Below are positions 11,568 through 22,058 of a DNA stretch of 64,000 nucleotides, one piece after another (position 1 is the stretch's first letter; each line of letters opens with the position of its first letter). A program made the position numbers and the translations under genes. Where the stretch lies: positions 23,117,449 to 23,181,448 of the forward strand of contig NC_079491.1 of NCBI RefSeq assembly GCF_020520425.1. Reading direction: 5' to 3'. Source of the DNA: Spinacia oleracea. Taxonomy: Eukaryota; Streptophyta; Magnoliopsida; Caryophyllales; Amaranthaceae. The notes under the pieces were generated by a model. It saw nothing but the letters and a program-made list of their open reading frames with translations, searched no databases and was not told where the DNA came from.

Positions 11568-12700
11568 TTAATCACCAATTCCCCTAACACCTTGATACAA
11601 TCTCCAGTCGCGGCAGAGCATGGTGGTTACTTTTTCCAAGTGACAATTGTCTACTCCCCATTGTCTTGTTGAGGTTGTTGTTGGTGATTGCTGGCTTGAG
11701 AATCTCAGTACTTGGTCTTTTTGCAGTATGCAATCTGTGAATGATCGCCCGTCTTGCACCATTTACAGATTTTTGAAGCATCTTGTGCTAAAATCTGCTG
11801 CTTGAAGTTACCTATCCAAAGCACAAACGAGAGTTCTTCTGTAAATAGACTTGAATCAGGAGTCTTTCTCCCTATCAATGATCCTCACATCCAATTTGAC
11901 CAATTAACCAAGAGAGTTACCAATTTGTTCTAAGATGTCCTTTTCATATAATTGAATCGGTAATTCAAAGGTAAAGTGATCAAAATAGCAGCAGAATCGA
12001 TACTTGCCATGTAGGGTTTGAACCTAGGTTCCAAAAGCTTTAAAAATAGCGGAAAACCGACGACTCGCCATGGGCCTCCAGAGTAGATTTTGAGCGGATT
12101 CTCCTTTTTGGTCAAATTTAATGAAATATCATTTTCTTAACGACACGGCCTTCTCCGGCTACTTATTGGTCCTATACTAAATACATATATTGAGCTCCTA
12201 TAAACTTTACGAGCAATTATTTAATGTAAAATACATAACTATTATATTGATTTTTTTGTTTATACAAAATATAGTGTCAAATAAATAATGTATTTACGTT
12301 TTATGAGGGTTAGTTTGAGAAAAGAATGAAATTGTTTGACAAAAGGGTGATTTTTTAGTGTATAATATATAACATTAATGTGTTGGGGTATAACCAACAA
12401 TTTTTTAGTATATAAGAAGCTGAAAATATATTAACGTGTTGGGGTATAACCAGCAATATTGGACCCCAAAATTTTGTGACCCTGTGCTGTAGATCCGGTT
12501 GGACTGTCTCATAGCCGAGCCTGCTCAATGAAAAGAGTTTCCATTGTCCTATATTGGTGAGGATTTTAGATAATTGTACTTTTATATATTCAAAGGAGAA
12601 GCTTTTCCCAATAACTATGTCGATTAGGGAAGATTTCCATGGCTTGTCATAACTCCTCACATTAAGCAAACGGTAAAGGTAAGCAAATGTCCGATTCATA
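11568..12700 (-). pseudogene. Decayed LINE ORF1-like remnant (DUF4283 plus CCHC)
   Basis: Reading leftwards, 12700-12480 gives PWKSSLIDIVIGKSF, matching the start of DUF4283. The 12120-11930 block gives GGPWRVVGFPLFLKLLEP and IDSAAILITLPLNYRFNY, the body of that domain. IGNSLG and RIIDREKD follow, and near 11770-11720 a cysteine-histidine knuckle (CKWCKTGDHSQIAYC). This order is typical of ORF1 of plant L1-type LINEs. Stops and frame changes break it, and about 0.35 kb of unrelated sequence with two copies of a 'gtgttggggtataacca' phrase splits it. Confidence 0.55.
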
Positions 12701-13001
12701 ACTTATGGGGTAGTCAGGTGAAGGGTGGTGGCATCATTTATGTAGGGGGGTGGAATGGAGAAGTGTGAGAGGGAATGATAGAAATTGAGGGCTTTCCACC
12801 CTAACGCTTAAAAATATTATATCAATACTTGTACTTGTTTTATAAGTGAAGTGTTTATTAGTAAAACCACTTTTAAACGAGGTATATAAATTAATAAAAT
12901 ATTAGACGAAATGTTGCATGCGGTACAAAATCTACCCATATTTTACACACAAAAAAAAATGAACACATTAGATGAAATGTTGAAACAACTGGTAACTTAC
13001 C

Positions 13002-13277
13002 GAAGAAGTAAAAGTCACAGTCTGTTATATTTTTGTAAAAACATAACAGCAAAAAATTCAATGAAATGGTACATGTTTTAATCGAAATGGTACTCTATTT
13101 TTAATGAAATGGTACTCTTTTTAACGAAATGGTACACGTTTTAATCGAAATGGTACTCTGTTTAACGAAATGGTACTCTTTCTTTAATGAAATGATACGC
13201 TTTTTCAAAGAAATTGTACATGTTTGGCGCTGTGATGTATTTGCTCACACATCACAGCATGCCGACTCGCCGACCTC
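13002..13277. mobile_element. Mutator-like MITE A with 10-bp TSD
   Basis: GTAACTTACC is duplicated at 12992-13001 and 13278-13287. The inverted arms contain a CACAG...AACAGC pattern inside. The centre is a tandem array of GAAATGGTAC-type units (13050-13225). It is non-coding and a sister of the next element. Confidence 0.65.
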
Positions 13278-13910
13278 GTAACTTACCCCCTAAGTTTGAG
13301 AGGAAGTAAAAACGGCATGCTGTGAGTTATTTGCAAAAACATAACAGCAAAAAGTGACAAAATAGGTAAAAGGAAAAAACTTGTTGCTATCATATTATAA
13401 ATGGTATTTGTTAAATGAAAATGGTATGTTTTAAATAAGAATGATACTTGTTAAACACAAATGGTACTTATTTCTTAAAGAAATGGTACATTAAAAACAA
13501 AAATGGTATTGGTTTTAAAGAAAACTGTACTCCCTCTGTTCCTAAAGATGTGTCATTTATTGAGAAATGCGCGGTAGTTAATAAAAATGAGAAGTGTGTA
13601 AGAAAAACAATGATTGAGAGTGGCTTTTTTTGGGGAAAGGATAAAATAGATAATTGTTTATTGATAAAGTACAAATAAAAGTGGATGTGAGGATTTAAAA
13701 GTGGGAAAAATGAAAAATGTGTAAGAAAAAGTAATCATGATTTATGGAAAAAAAAGAAAAATGTATGGAAAAGTGAAAAAAGTGTATGTTCAAAAATTGA
13801 AAGTGGACACATATAAAGGAATACCACTTTAGAGAAAGTGACACATATTTAGGAACGGAGGGAGTAATGTTTTTAAAGAAAATGACACTTTTTTTTTTAA
13901 AAAAAAATGG
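13050..13910. repeat. Degenerate GAAATGGTAC tandem repeats, split by MITE ends
   Basis: Units of about 20-25 bp containing AAATGGTAC or AAATGGTAT recur at 13060-13225 and 13390-13520, and after the Stowaway at 13870-13910. They form the interior of both Mutator-like MITEs and so belong to the elements. Confidence 0.65.
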
Positions 13911-14099
13911 TATTTTATGTCACTTTCTCTCTCCTCTTTTTCTGTCGTTTTCCTCTCTTTCGTTTATTATTTTTGTCATTTTCCGTTTGTCTTAGTCATT
14001 TTGTCATATTCCTAATTTGTTTGTTTATTGGTGCGAATTTACCAAAATGCATCTGTTATGTGTGAGCAAATACCTCACAACATGCTGCCTCTCCGTGCT
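13300..14099. mobile_element. Mutator-like MITE B with 11-bp TSD, carrying a Stowaway
   Basis: CCTAAGTTTGA is duplicated at 13289-13299 and 14100-14110. The inverted arms share GGCATGCTGTGAG...ATTTGC on the left with the matching inverse on the right. It has the same GAAATGGTAC-type internal repeats as its neighbour, interrupted by a Stowaway MITE. It is 800 bp including that insertion. Confidence 0.65.
13530..13864. mobile_element. Stowaway-like MITE (Tc1/mariner)
   Basis: Ends CTCCCTCTGTTCCTAAA and, inverted, CTCCCTCCGTTCCTAAA, with TA on both sides (13528-13529 and 13865-13866). It is 335 bp and non-coding. The CTCCCTCCGTTCC end is diagnostic of plant Stowaway elements. Confidence 0.88.
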
Positions 14100-15344
14100 C
14101 CTAAGTTTGACCCCCTATATTACAACCCCTATTAAAGCTAAATTTTATGTTTTGCATAATGTTGCAAGCTAACGGTGGAAAATCACTTGGAAAAATGTGT
14201 TTAAATGCATCAATTCTATATTTGATAACTTTTAACCGTGTTTGATTATTTCTCTTTCTTTCATTAACCCCCTTTAAATATTTTATTAATTTGGGAAATT
14301 TCCATTAATACACTTGTACTATTGGCTTCTGCCAATGATACACTTGCTTTTAATTATATTGCCAACGGTACATTTAAGGTCAGGGGCGGTGTGAATAGGG
14401 TAGACAACTGTCTACCCTCTTTAAAAATAATTTGATGCATATAATAACAATTATAAAGGCCTACCTTAGTTGGCAATCTCCTTCAGGCATTGTATACAAG
14501 CAACCCCAGTTCAAAACCCATCGAGCAATGGTTTTTTTTTCTTTTTAATTTTTTCTCTTTTCCTTAATGGGTTATAACTTATAATCCTCTAGTTTGTCAA
14601 TGTATTTACTTATTCAGCATTTCATTTATTTAAATTTTAGAAATGAAATTGTAAAAAAAAATATTACGTAGTACAAAAGATGTATGTTTCTATATTTATA
14701 TATTTTGAAAAGAATATAATATATAGATATTTATAACATGCATTACAAATAAAAAAATTGATAAAAGATATCAATTAGATAATCAATGATTTTCTATATA
14801 AAAAAAAAAGAATGATGAGATTCTTTAAAATATGGTGAAATTTTTTCGGCAAAAAAAAAAGGAAAAAATATCAAGGGCTCACTAGGACGTGACATGTGTC
14901 ATTCCTAGTGTGTCTTTTAGTATATAGTAAAATTCTTTTGTCTTATAAAAAATGAATATGTCGTATCTTTAAAAAAAATACATAATGAAATTAATAATTT
15001 AAGTAAAGAAATAAGCTGGAATAGGGGTGAAAAGGGGGAAAAGAACAAGTTGCAAAAAGAGTAAATATGAGAAACTTTTTATAAAGAACTGAAAGAAAAA
15101 ATAATTGGCAAATTGTTACCTTATATTGAAAATAAATATGAGTACACTTATTTCAAGGAATATAAGTTTAGATAAATTTAGTTAATTTTAAGACTTTGTT
15201 TTATTCGACTTATTTTGTCTGAACTTATATTATCTCAACTTGTTTTATCTGAAAAAACTTATTTTGACTGAAATAAACATATTTGTGTGTTAAAATGTCT
15301 GGAAAAAAACTTATTTTTTTTTAATTATTTATTTAGGAAAAATT

Positions 15345-16286
15345 AAATCAATTGGTGTTGATGAACTTATTTACGCAATATATTTTATTTTATTAACTTT
15401 TCTGTAAATGATTATTAAATTATTAAAAAATTTACATAAAAATATTTACGGAGTAGTAATAATCTTGCGTTGCACGGGTAGTAAACTAGTTTTTTTTTAC
15501 TTCAAACTCCGTATTAAGTACTTATTAAAAAAATGTCTAACATACTTTAAAAATCCTGGATACGCCACTGCAATGGATATGTTGACAGCGAGGTATCTGC
15601 TTATGTTATCGCTTACGATATGTCTGTAGGGACAGGTTCTTCGGGAGCTTCTGTTGTCAATAGAAGGGGGGATAGTATCACTTCATGTAAAGGGAGAGAA
15701 AGCTCATATGTTCTCTGGTGAAGAAGAAATAGGGCATACTGCAGGTGTAGTAAAATATGGTCTTCCCATTGACCATATAAGACGAGTGGTAGGACCTGTG
15801 GTAAAATATGTGGTAAGAAACTTAATGAAAAAAATCAAAAACCTCCATCTGATCAGTTGGCGTTTCTATTTACTCATTTCAAAGCGGAAGCAGAAACCGA
15901 AGCATTGAGGAAAAAGGAAAGAGCAAAAAAGAAAAATAAAAGAGCAAAGGTAATTAGACGCTTCCTATTTAAACATTTTAAAGAGGGAGTGGAAGCAGCG
16001 AGGGAAAAGGAAAGAGCAAAGAGGAATAATAAAAGAGCAAAGGTAATTAGACACTTCCTGGAGTTCCATTGGTGTTGATGAACTCATTTACGAAATATTT
16101 TATTTTATTAACTTTTCTGTAAATGATTATTAAATTATTAAAATTATTACATAAAAATATTTACGGAATAGTAATAATCGTGTGTTGCACGGGTAATAAA
16201 CTAGTTTTATTTTACTTCAAACTCCGTATTAAGTATTTATTAAAAAAAAATGTCTACCCTACTTCAAAATCCTAGATACGCCACTA
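15345..16286. repeat. Direct repeat of about 220 bp inside the hAT element
   Basis: Copies at about 15345-15571 and 16065-16286 run in parallel from 'ggtgttgatgaact' through 'gttgcacgggta(g/a)taaactag' to 'ggatacgccact' or 'agatacgccact'. They differ by scattered substitutions and small indels. The spacer, 15572-16064, is not repeated. Confidence 0.8.
15840..16078 (+). other. Possible captured gene scrap with a Lys/Arg-rich repeat
   Basis: This frame encodes two consecutive copies of about 30 residues built on KERAKKKNKRAKVIRRFL and KERAKRNNKRAKVIRHFL. They sit in the unique spacer between the duplicated hAT ends. Earlier in the spacer (15572-15830) only broken frames are seen. I do not recognise the protein. 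It may be transduplicated host exon sequence, or a repeat open by chance. Confidence 0.3.
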
Positions 16287-16389
16287 CTTAAGGTATTAAC
16301 TTATTTACTACCATAACTTTATTCCGTTAAATATTTAACTGTGGTTCAATTTTAACTTTAAAAAAATAAAAATGCTTTACCGATTTTAC

Positions 16390-16971
16390 TCCGTATTTTT
16401 TTTTCCTCCAACTCTTTTCTACAGAATGGGGTTCACCAATCATCGTCACAAAGCACTTAATACGAAAGACCAAAACTTCAGAGTCACTTAAAGCTTGTCA
16501 CTCTGAAAAACATGTAAAAATAAGTTTCCATATGAATTCTCCAAACCCAATAAAAAACAGAAGAACATGTGAGTTCACTTTCATTCCAAAGCACTGCTCG
16601 TTGTAAGAAGAGTGTCAAGAAATTTCAGTCTTCCTCAAAGAAACCCAAAAAATGGCATTTGATTTCAGCCAAAGCATTAAAAATACTACAAGGAACATCA
16701 AAGAAATGATTAGTAAAAGATACATGTGTAAGCACACACTTCCAAGAGACCAAGACTCGAGTCATTCTTCAGAAAATGGTCAATCACCACCAAACTGCTA
16801 CTTTCGATTCACAGAAGTTCGGTCATCAAAAATTATGTTCAGAAAAGGGTGATAACTGATGAATATTTCTCTTTGATTCCAACATCAAAACAAGAACATG
16901 AACACTATGCATTTATATTGAAAGACATATCCATCCCACGAGTTGTTTATAATGGAAGTTCTGATGATAGG
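16390..16971 (+). other. Interior of the old Mutator-like element; unrecognised ORF
   Basis: About 0.6 kb with mRNA-like texture. It includes a 66-codon frame at 16652-16852 (MAFDFSQSIKNT...) after a CAAAGAAACCCAAAAA leader. The sequence resumes after the copia insertion at 22272. I could not assign it to a family; it may be a captured host fragment. Confidence 0.3.
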
Positions 16972-16976
16972 GGAAG

Positions 16977-17197
16977 TATAGGATTATGACATCATTAACT
17001 TATATTTATTATTATTTCTTCTCCAAGAAGTTTGTTAGAAGGTAGTTAGTTTGTTAGTCAAGTTGTTAGAATAGTTCCTGACTCACTGTGTATATAAACA
17101 CTAGCTCCTCTTATTTTTCATTCGATTGATTCTGTTTTGATTAATGAGAATGAGTTCTCCTCTCTCTTGAATCCATTTCTGTCTCTCAAATTCTATA
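16977..17197 (+). repeat. 5' LTR of the copia element
   Basis: 221 bp, from TATAGGATTATG to TCAAATTCTATA. It ends immediately before the primer binding site. It contains a TATA box (TATATAAA) and one extra 3-bp TTA unit relative to the 3' LTR. Confidence 0.93.
17091..17098 (+). promoter_or_regulatory. TATA box in the copia 5' LTR
   Basis: TATATAAA lies about 107 bp before the LTR end, as expected for the U3 promoter that drives the genomic RNA. The same motif is retained in the 3' LTR at 22165. Confidence 0.6.
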
Positions 17198-17209
17198 TGG
17201 TATCAGAGC
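17198..17209 (+). other. Primer binding site, initiator tRNA-Met
   Basis: TGGTATCAGAGC follows the 5' LTR with no spacer. It is the usual plant primer site, complementary to the 3' end of initiator methionine tRNA. Confidence 0.92.
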
Positions 17210-17390
17210 TTAATCTCAAGCTCGAGATTTAGGTTTAGGTTATCTTAAAATTCTGATTTCATACATTGAAAGTGTATGCATCTGTGACGGTTTTGCTGCG
17301 AAATTTCTTGCGATTGCGAAGTTTCTTGCGCAGATTTCTTGATTCATTTGTTAGCTGTGATTGAATTGATCGTCAAAGAAGTTGATTGCA

Positions 17391-20300
17391 ATGACTTCTG
17401 GAGATTCAGACAGTAATCATCAACAGAGCTTTCAGCAGACTAATGGAGATAATGGAGGTACTTTTGATCCCTATTTTATAGCAAATTCAGATAATCCGAC
17501 TTCTTCATTAGTATCTGTGGTATTCAATGGTGTGAATTTCATGCGTTGGAGTAGAAATGTTAAAAGAGCACTAATAGCTAAGAATAAAGAAGGTTTTATT
17601 AGTGGAGAAATTCAGAAACCTGATGTGAATCATAAGGATTATCTTAAATGGAAACGTGCTGATTTCATGGTGGTTAGCTGGATTCTGAGCTCTATGAACA
17701 CTGATTTAGCTGATGATTTTGGATATATTGACAATGCTGGAGAGTTGTGGAAAGAATTGAATGAGAGATTTGGTCAGTCTAATGGTCCTCTGATATATCA
17801 GCTTAAAAAGGAGATTGATAATTTGAATCAAGAAAATATGACTATAGTCACATACTATGGAAAATTAAAGAAACTCTGGGATGAAATGCAAAGTTTAAGG
17901 GCTTTTCCTACCTGTGTGTGTGGTGCTATGAATAGTTGCAGTTTCTTGTTCATGAAAAAGGTAGCTGAGTTCGAAGAAGAAGACAAAATGATGAAGTTTC
18001 TTCTTGGATTGAATGGAGGCTTTGAAGGGACTGTTACAAATGTTTTGTCCATGGATCCATTGCCTAGTATTAACAGAGTATTTTCTATAACTCAGCAAAT
18101 TGAAAAACAAAAGGAAGTTAACATTGCTGCTACTGAAATCAGTGCCATGAACAGCAGTGCAATGGTTGCTCAGACTCATAAGGGAGGTCAATTTCAGAAA
18201 TTCAATACTGGTCAAGTGAAGAAAGATTGGAAAGATCTGAAAAAGGAGAAAATGTACAAAACATGCTCTCATTGCAAGGGCAAAGGGCATACTGTTGATC
18301 AGTGTTTTAAACTCATAGGTTATCCTGATTGGTATAACTCTATCAAGGCTTCAAAGAATTCACAAAATGGTGGAAACAGGCTGGCTGCTAATGTTCATTC
18401 TGCAGATATGGGAGATAATCCTCTTGATGATACAATGGTTGATGCTGGAAATATCAGTAATGAGATGCTGAACACTATATGTCAGGAAGTCATGAAGGTG
18501 ATGAAAGGCAAACAGTCACAGAATAGTGAAGCCATTGGTATTGCCTGCTCATTTGCCAACTATGCAGGTATAATAACTCATTCTTTTAACTGTAATGTGA
18601 ACAAATTGGATGATGAATGCTTGTGGATTGTAGATTCTGGAGCTTGTGATCACATGACTTATGATGCTGATTTGTTAATCAATAAAAGAAAATTGAACAA
18701 ATCAATCAAAGTAGGATTGCCTGATGGAACTCAGATGAATGTCAGTATTATAGGGGATGTGATTCTTAGTGATAAACTGATCCTGACTAATGTGTTGCTA
18801 GTACATGGCTTTAGGCATAATCTGCTATCTGTTGGTAGGTTGATTGAGCAAACTGGTGTTCATGTTGTTTTTACTGGTGATGGATATTCTTTCCAGGACC
18901 CCTGTAGTTCCAAATTGATTGGTGCTGGAAAGAGAAACAAAGGTCTCTACTATTTTGTCAAAGACACAGACTGCAGGATATCTCAAGATGGGCATAGTAC
19001 AAGATCTGTTAGCACTGAATTAAACTGTAATGCAGTAGCTGATGTATCTGATGTTGTTGCTGATGTAAATACAATCAGATTACCAAATAAAACTGCTACT
19101 AGTATAAAACAATCCCAGTTGGATCATGCCAATCAGTTAGATCTTTTACATGCTAGGTTAGGTCATCCTTCCTTGTCAAAGATGAAGCATGTGAATGCTG
19201 AATTTTGTAAAGGTCTTACAGAGTACAATTGTGATGTATGTTTCAATGCCAAACAACATAAGTTTCCTTTTGCATACAATGATTGTAGAGCATCTGAATG
19301 TTTTGAATTGATTCATGTGGATCTATGGGGAGCTTATAAAGTTAAAAGCTTAGATGGTGCTTCTTATTTTTTAACTGTGTTGGATGATCACAGTAGAGTA
19401 ACTTGGACTTATCTTCTTCATAATAAAATGCAAGTCACAAAGGTGCTTTCTGAATTCTTTGTCATGGTTGAAACTCAGTTTGACAAGAGAGTTAAGAGGA
19501 TTAGAACTGACAATGGTACAGAGATTGTAAAAGACAGTTGCAAATCATTATTTGCACAGAAAGGAATATTGCATGAAAAGAGTGCTCCATATGTCCCTCA
19601 GCAGAATGGTAGGGTTGAAAGAAAGCATAGGAGTTTGCTTGAAATGGCTAGAGCCTTAAGATTTCATTCTGGTCTTCCTAAGAAATTCTGGGGGGAATGT
19701 GTGTTGACTGCTACAAGTTTGATCAATAAGCTTCCTTCAAAGGTGTTGAACTGGAAAACTCCATTTGAAATAATGTTTCATTCTCAACCTCTATTTGAAA
19801 GACTAAGAGTATTTGGATCTCTTTGCTTTGCCTATAACACAAATGTTCATAGAGATAAGTTTGATTCCAAAACTAGGAGGTGTGTCTTCATTGGGTATCC
19901 TGCTGGATATAAGGCATTCAAATTGTATGACCTTGATACTCATAGTGTTTTTGTTTCAAGGGATGTTGTTTTCTTTGAAACTGTTTTCCCATACAAATTT
20001 TCTTCTTCTGTCAAAAGCTTACCATCTGTATCTCCACCAATAAGTTTTGGTACTGAAATTTCTGAACAAAACACTACTGATTCTATTTCTTCTTCTCCTT
20101 CTGATTCACATTATCATATTTCTCACAATTCTCTTTCTCCTACTCTTCAATGCTCAAATTCCATAAACACTAATCCCATAAATAATCCATCTTCTCCTTT
20201 ATCTACTTCAAATTCTCCTTCTATACACACTTCTCAATCTATACCTGTGTTTGATTTGACAACTGCTCCCACTGAACCTGTCATCAGAAAATCCACTAGG

Positions 20301-22058
20301 ACAATTAAACCACCTTCTGTTCTGAAGGACTTTGTTGGAAGTTATGTCCCTCACAGGGCTGTTGAATCACCTTCTACCACTGAGTCTGCTTCCTTTTCTG
20401 TTGATTCTTTAGTCAATGACATGGAATTTGATGACAGTTGGCTGATAGCCATGGCTCTTACCAATTATGATACATGGGAATCTTTAGCCTTTTCAGTGTT
20501 TCCTACATCTAATGATCCAAAGCATTATCACCAAGCTAAGCATGACAGCAACTGGATTGATGCTATGAACAAAGAACTTCTTGCTCTTGAGAGTAATGAT
20601 ACATGGGAGCTCACAGTTTTACCTAAAGATAAGAAGGCTATTGGTTCAAAATGGGTGTACAAAACCAAATTGAATCCTGATCATTCAATAGAAAGACATA
20701 AAGCAAGGCTGGTTGCAATTGGGTATCAACAAGTTGAAGGCAAAGATTTTACTCAAACTTTTTCACCTGTTGCAAAGCTGGCTACTGTCAGAATAGTAAT
20801 TGCTTTGGCTGCCATGAGAGGTTGGCAACTGTTTCAACTAGATGTAAACAATGCATTTCTGCATGGTTACATTAATGAAGAGGTTTACATGAAACCTCCT
20901 CCTGGTTATGAAAAGGCAAAACCAGATGAAGTTTGCAAGCTCAAAAGATCCATATATGGATTAAGGCAGGCTTCTAGACAATGGAACAAAGAGTTAAGTA
21001 AGTTCCTGATTAGCTTGAATTTTCAGCAATCAAAGCAAGATTATTCTTTGTTCACAAGAACTCAGAATTCTGAATTTACAGTTGTTTTAGTTTATGTTGA
21101 TGACATACTGGTCACTGGAACTTCTGTAAGCCAGATTGAAGAACTCAAGGGTTTATTGGATACTGCTTTCACCATTAAAGATCTTGGTCAGCTTTCCTAT
21201 TTCCTGGGTATAGAAGTTCATAGAAACACTGATGGTATTTTCCTTTCTCAAAGAAAATACATCAAAGATATCTTAACTGATGCTGGCATGGAAGATTGTG
21301 TAGCTGCTCCTGCTCCTTTGTCTTGTGGTTTGAAGTTATCCACTGATACTGGTGAGTTGCTTGATGAACCTGACACTTACAGGAGACTTGTTGGTCGTTT
21401 GCTGTATCTAGGTATTATAAGGCCTGATTTGTCTTACAGTGTGCAACATTTAAGCCAATTTGTTCACTCTCCTAGAGTTCCTCATTTAAGAGAAACTCTA
21501 CATGTGCTTAAATTTTTGAAGGGAACTATTGATGAAGGTATCTGGTATTCTGCTCAATCTAAAGCACAGTTATCTGCTTATAGTGATGCTGATTGGAGCT
21601 CTTGCCAATTCAGTAGCAGATCACTCAGTGCTTATGCTGTTTTCCTAGGCAGCAATTTGATTTCTTGGAAAACCAAAAAGCAACGCAGTGTTAGCAAGTC
21701 ATCAGCTAAAGCAGAATACAGGAGTATGTCTGCTACTGCCAGTGAGCTTGTTTGGATACAAGGTGTTCTAGAGGATCTGCAGGTAGCTATTCATTTACCT
21801 GTTCCATTGTATTGTGACAATACATCTGCTGAACATCTAGCTAAGAACCCAATGTTCCATGACAAAACTAAACATCTCAAGCGAGATATGCACTATGTTC
21901 GTGAGCTAGTGGACACTGGTTTCATACAAACAGAACATGTCTCTAGCCTAAATCAACTTGCTGATGTCCTTACTAAACCCTTGCCTTCTTCTCAGCATAA
22001 GGTTCTTTCTGCCAAGCTTGGCCTTACTTCTAAGGTCCAGCTTGAAGGGGGAGTATAG
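17391..22058 (+). CDS. Copia Gag-Pol polyprotein, 1555 aa, uninterrupted
   Basis: I start at the ATG at 17391; nothing upstream in frame is a better start. Order: Gag with a CCHC knuckle (CSHCKGKGHTVDQC, about residue 295); aspartic protease (DSGACDHMT, about 414); integrase with an HHCC zinc motif, then catalytic D, D (RTDNGTE) and E (NGRVERKHR); reverse transcriptase with the YVDD box (about 1235); RNase H with SDADW, SAKAEYRS and YCDNTSA. All key residues are present, so it could be active. The stop codon lies in the first five bases of the 3' LTR, leaving no 3' untranslated gap. The protein converts genomic RNA to DNA and integrates it in the nucleus. Confidence 0.96.
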   Translation: MTSGDSDSNHQQSFQQTNGDNGGTFDPYFIANSDNPTSSLVSVVFNGVNFMRWSRNVKRALIAKNKEGFISGEIQKPDVNHKDYLKWKRADFMVVSWILSSMNTDLADDFGYIDNAGELWKELNERFGQSNGPLIYQLKKEIDNLNQENMTIVTYYGKLKKLWDEMQSLRAFPTCVCGAMNSCSFLFMKKVAEFEEEDKMMKFLLGLNGGFEGTVTNVLSMDPLPSINRVFSITQQIEKQKEVNIAATEISAMNSSAMVAQTHKGGQFQKFNTGQVKKDWKDLKKEKMYKTCSHCKGKGHTVDQCFKLIGYPDWYNSIKASKNSQNGGNRLAANVHSADMGDNPLDDTMVDAGNISNEMLNTICQEVMKVMKGKQSQNSEAIGIACSFANYAGIITHSFNCNVNKLDDECLWIVDSGACDHMTYDADLLINKRKLNKSIKVGLPDGTQMNVSIIGDVILSDKLILTNVLLVHGFRHNLLSVGRLIEQTGVHVVFTGDGYSFQDPCSSKLIGAGKRNKGLYYFVKDTDCRISQDGHSTRSVSTELNCNAVADVSDVVADVNTIRLPNKTATSIKQSQLDHANQLDLLHARLGHPSLSKMKHVNAEFCKGLTEYNCDVCFNAKQHKFPFAYNDCRASECFELIHVDLWGAYKVKSLDGASYFLTVLDDHSRVTWTYLLHNKMQVTKVLSEFFVMVETQFDKRVKRIRTDNGTEIVKDSCKSLFAQKGILHEKSAPYVPQQNGRVERKHRSLLEMARALRFHSGLPKKFWGECVLTATSLINKLPSKVLNWKTPFEIMFHSQPLFERLRVFGSLCFAYNTNVHRDKFDSKTRRCVFIGYPAGYKAFKLYDLDTHSVFVSRDVVFFETVFPYKFSSSVKSLPSVSPPISFGTEISEQNTTDSISSSPSDSHYHISHNSLSPTLQCSNSINTNPINNPSSPLSTSNSPSIHTSQSIPVFDLTTAPTEPVIRKSTRTIKPPSVLKDFVGSYVPHRAVESPSTTESASFSVDSLVNDMEFDDSWLIAMALTNYDTWESLAFSVFPTSNDPKHYHQAKHDSNWIDAMNKELLALESNDTWELTVLPKDKKAIGSKWVYKTKLNPDHSIERHKARLVAIGYQQVEGKDFTQTFSPVAKLATVRIVIALAAMRGWQLFQLDVNNAFLHGYINEEVYMKPPPGYEKAKPDEVCKLKRSIYGLRQASRQWNKELSKFLISLNFQQSKQDYSLFTRTQNSEFTVVLVYVDDILVTGTSVSQIEELKGLLDTAFTIKDLGQLSYFLGIEVHRNTDGIFLSQRKYIKDILTDAGMEDCVAAPAPLSCGLKLSTDTGELLDEPDTYRRLVGRLLYLGIIRPDLSYSVQHLSQFVHSPRVPHLRETLHVLKFLKGTIDEGIWYSAQSKAQLSAYSDADWSSCQFSSRSLSAYAVFLGSNLISWKTKKQRSVSKSSAKAEYRSMSATASELVWIQGVLEDLQVAIHLPVPLYCDNTSAEHLAKNPMFHDKTKHLKRDMHYVRELVDTGFIQTEHVSSLNQLADVLTKPLPSSQHKVLSAKLGLTSKVQLEGGV
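22044..22053 (+). other. Polypurine tract of the copia element
   Basis: GAAGGGGGAG abuts the 3' LTR and would prime plus-strand DNA synthesis. It overlaps the last codons of the polyprotein. Confidence 0.85.

Larger units (their letters stand above)
14381..16286. mobile_element. Non-autonomous hAT-like element, 1.9 kb
   Basis: It starts CAGGGGCGGTGTGAATAGGG and its right end, inverted, is TAGTGGCGTATCTAGGATTT, both leading into GGGTAGACA; CAG-GGCG tips are usual for hAT. The 8-bp flanks are TTTAAGGT (14373-14380) and CTTAAGGT (16287-16294), one mismatch. No transposase is visible. The right terminus occurs twice (about 15345-15571 and 16065-16286) around about 500 bp of unrelated sequence. 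Both copies also contain a Helitron-like 3' end (a TTGCACGGGT hairpin, then CTAG before T). A stretch near 14456-14560 has weak tRNA-like A and B boxes and may be a SINE scrap. Confidence 0.65.

Noticed and set aside
14793-15489. Possible complete Helitron inside the hAT element (TCTATATAAAAAAAAAG start)
   Set aside because: The base before TC is not A and no empty site is available, so only the 3' termini are credible.
17382-17390. Earlier start of the copia polyprotein at 17382
   Set aside because: That codon is TTG in the sequence; the first ATG in frame is at 17391.
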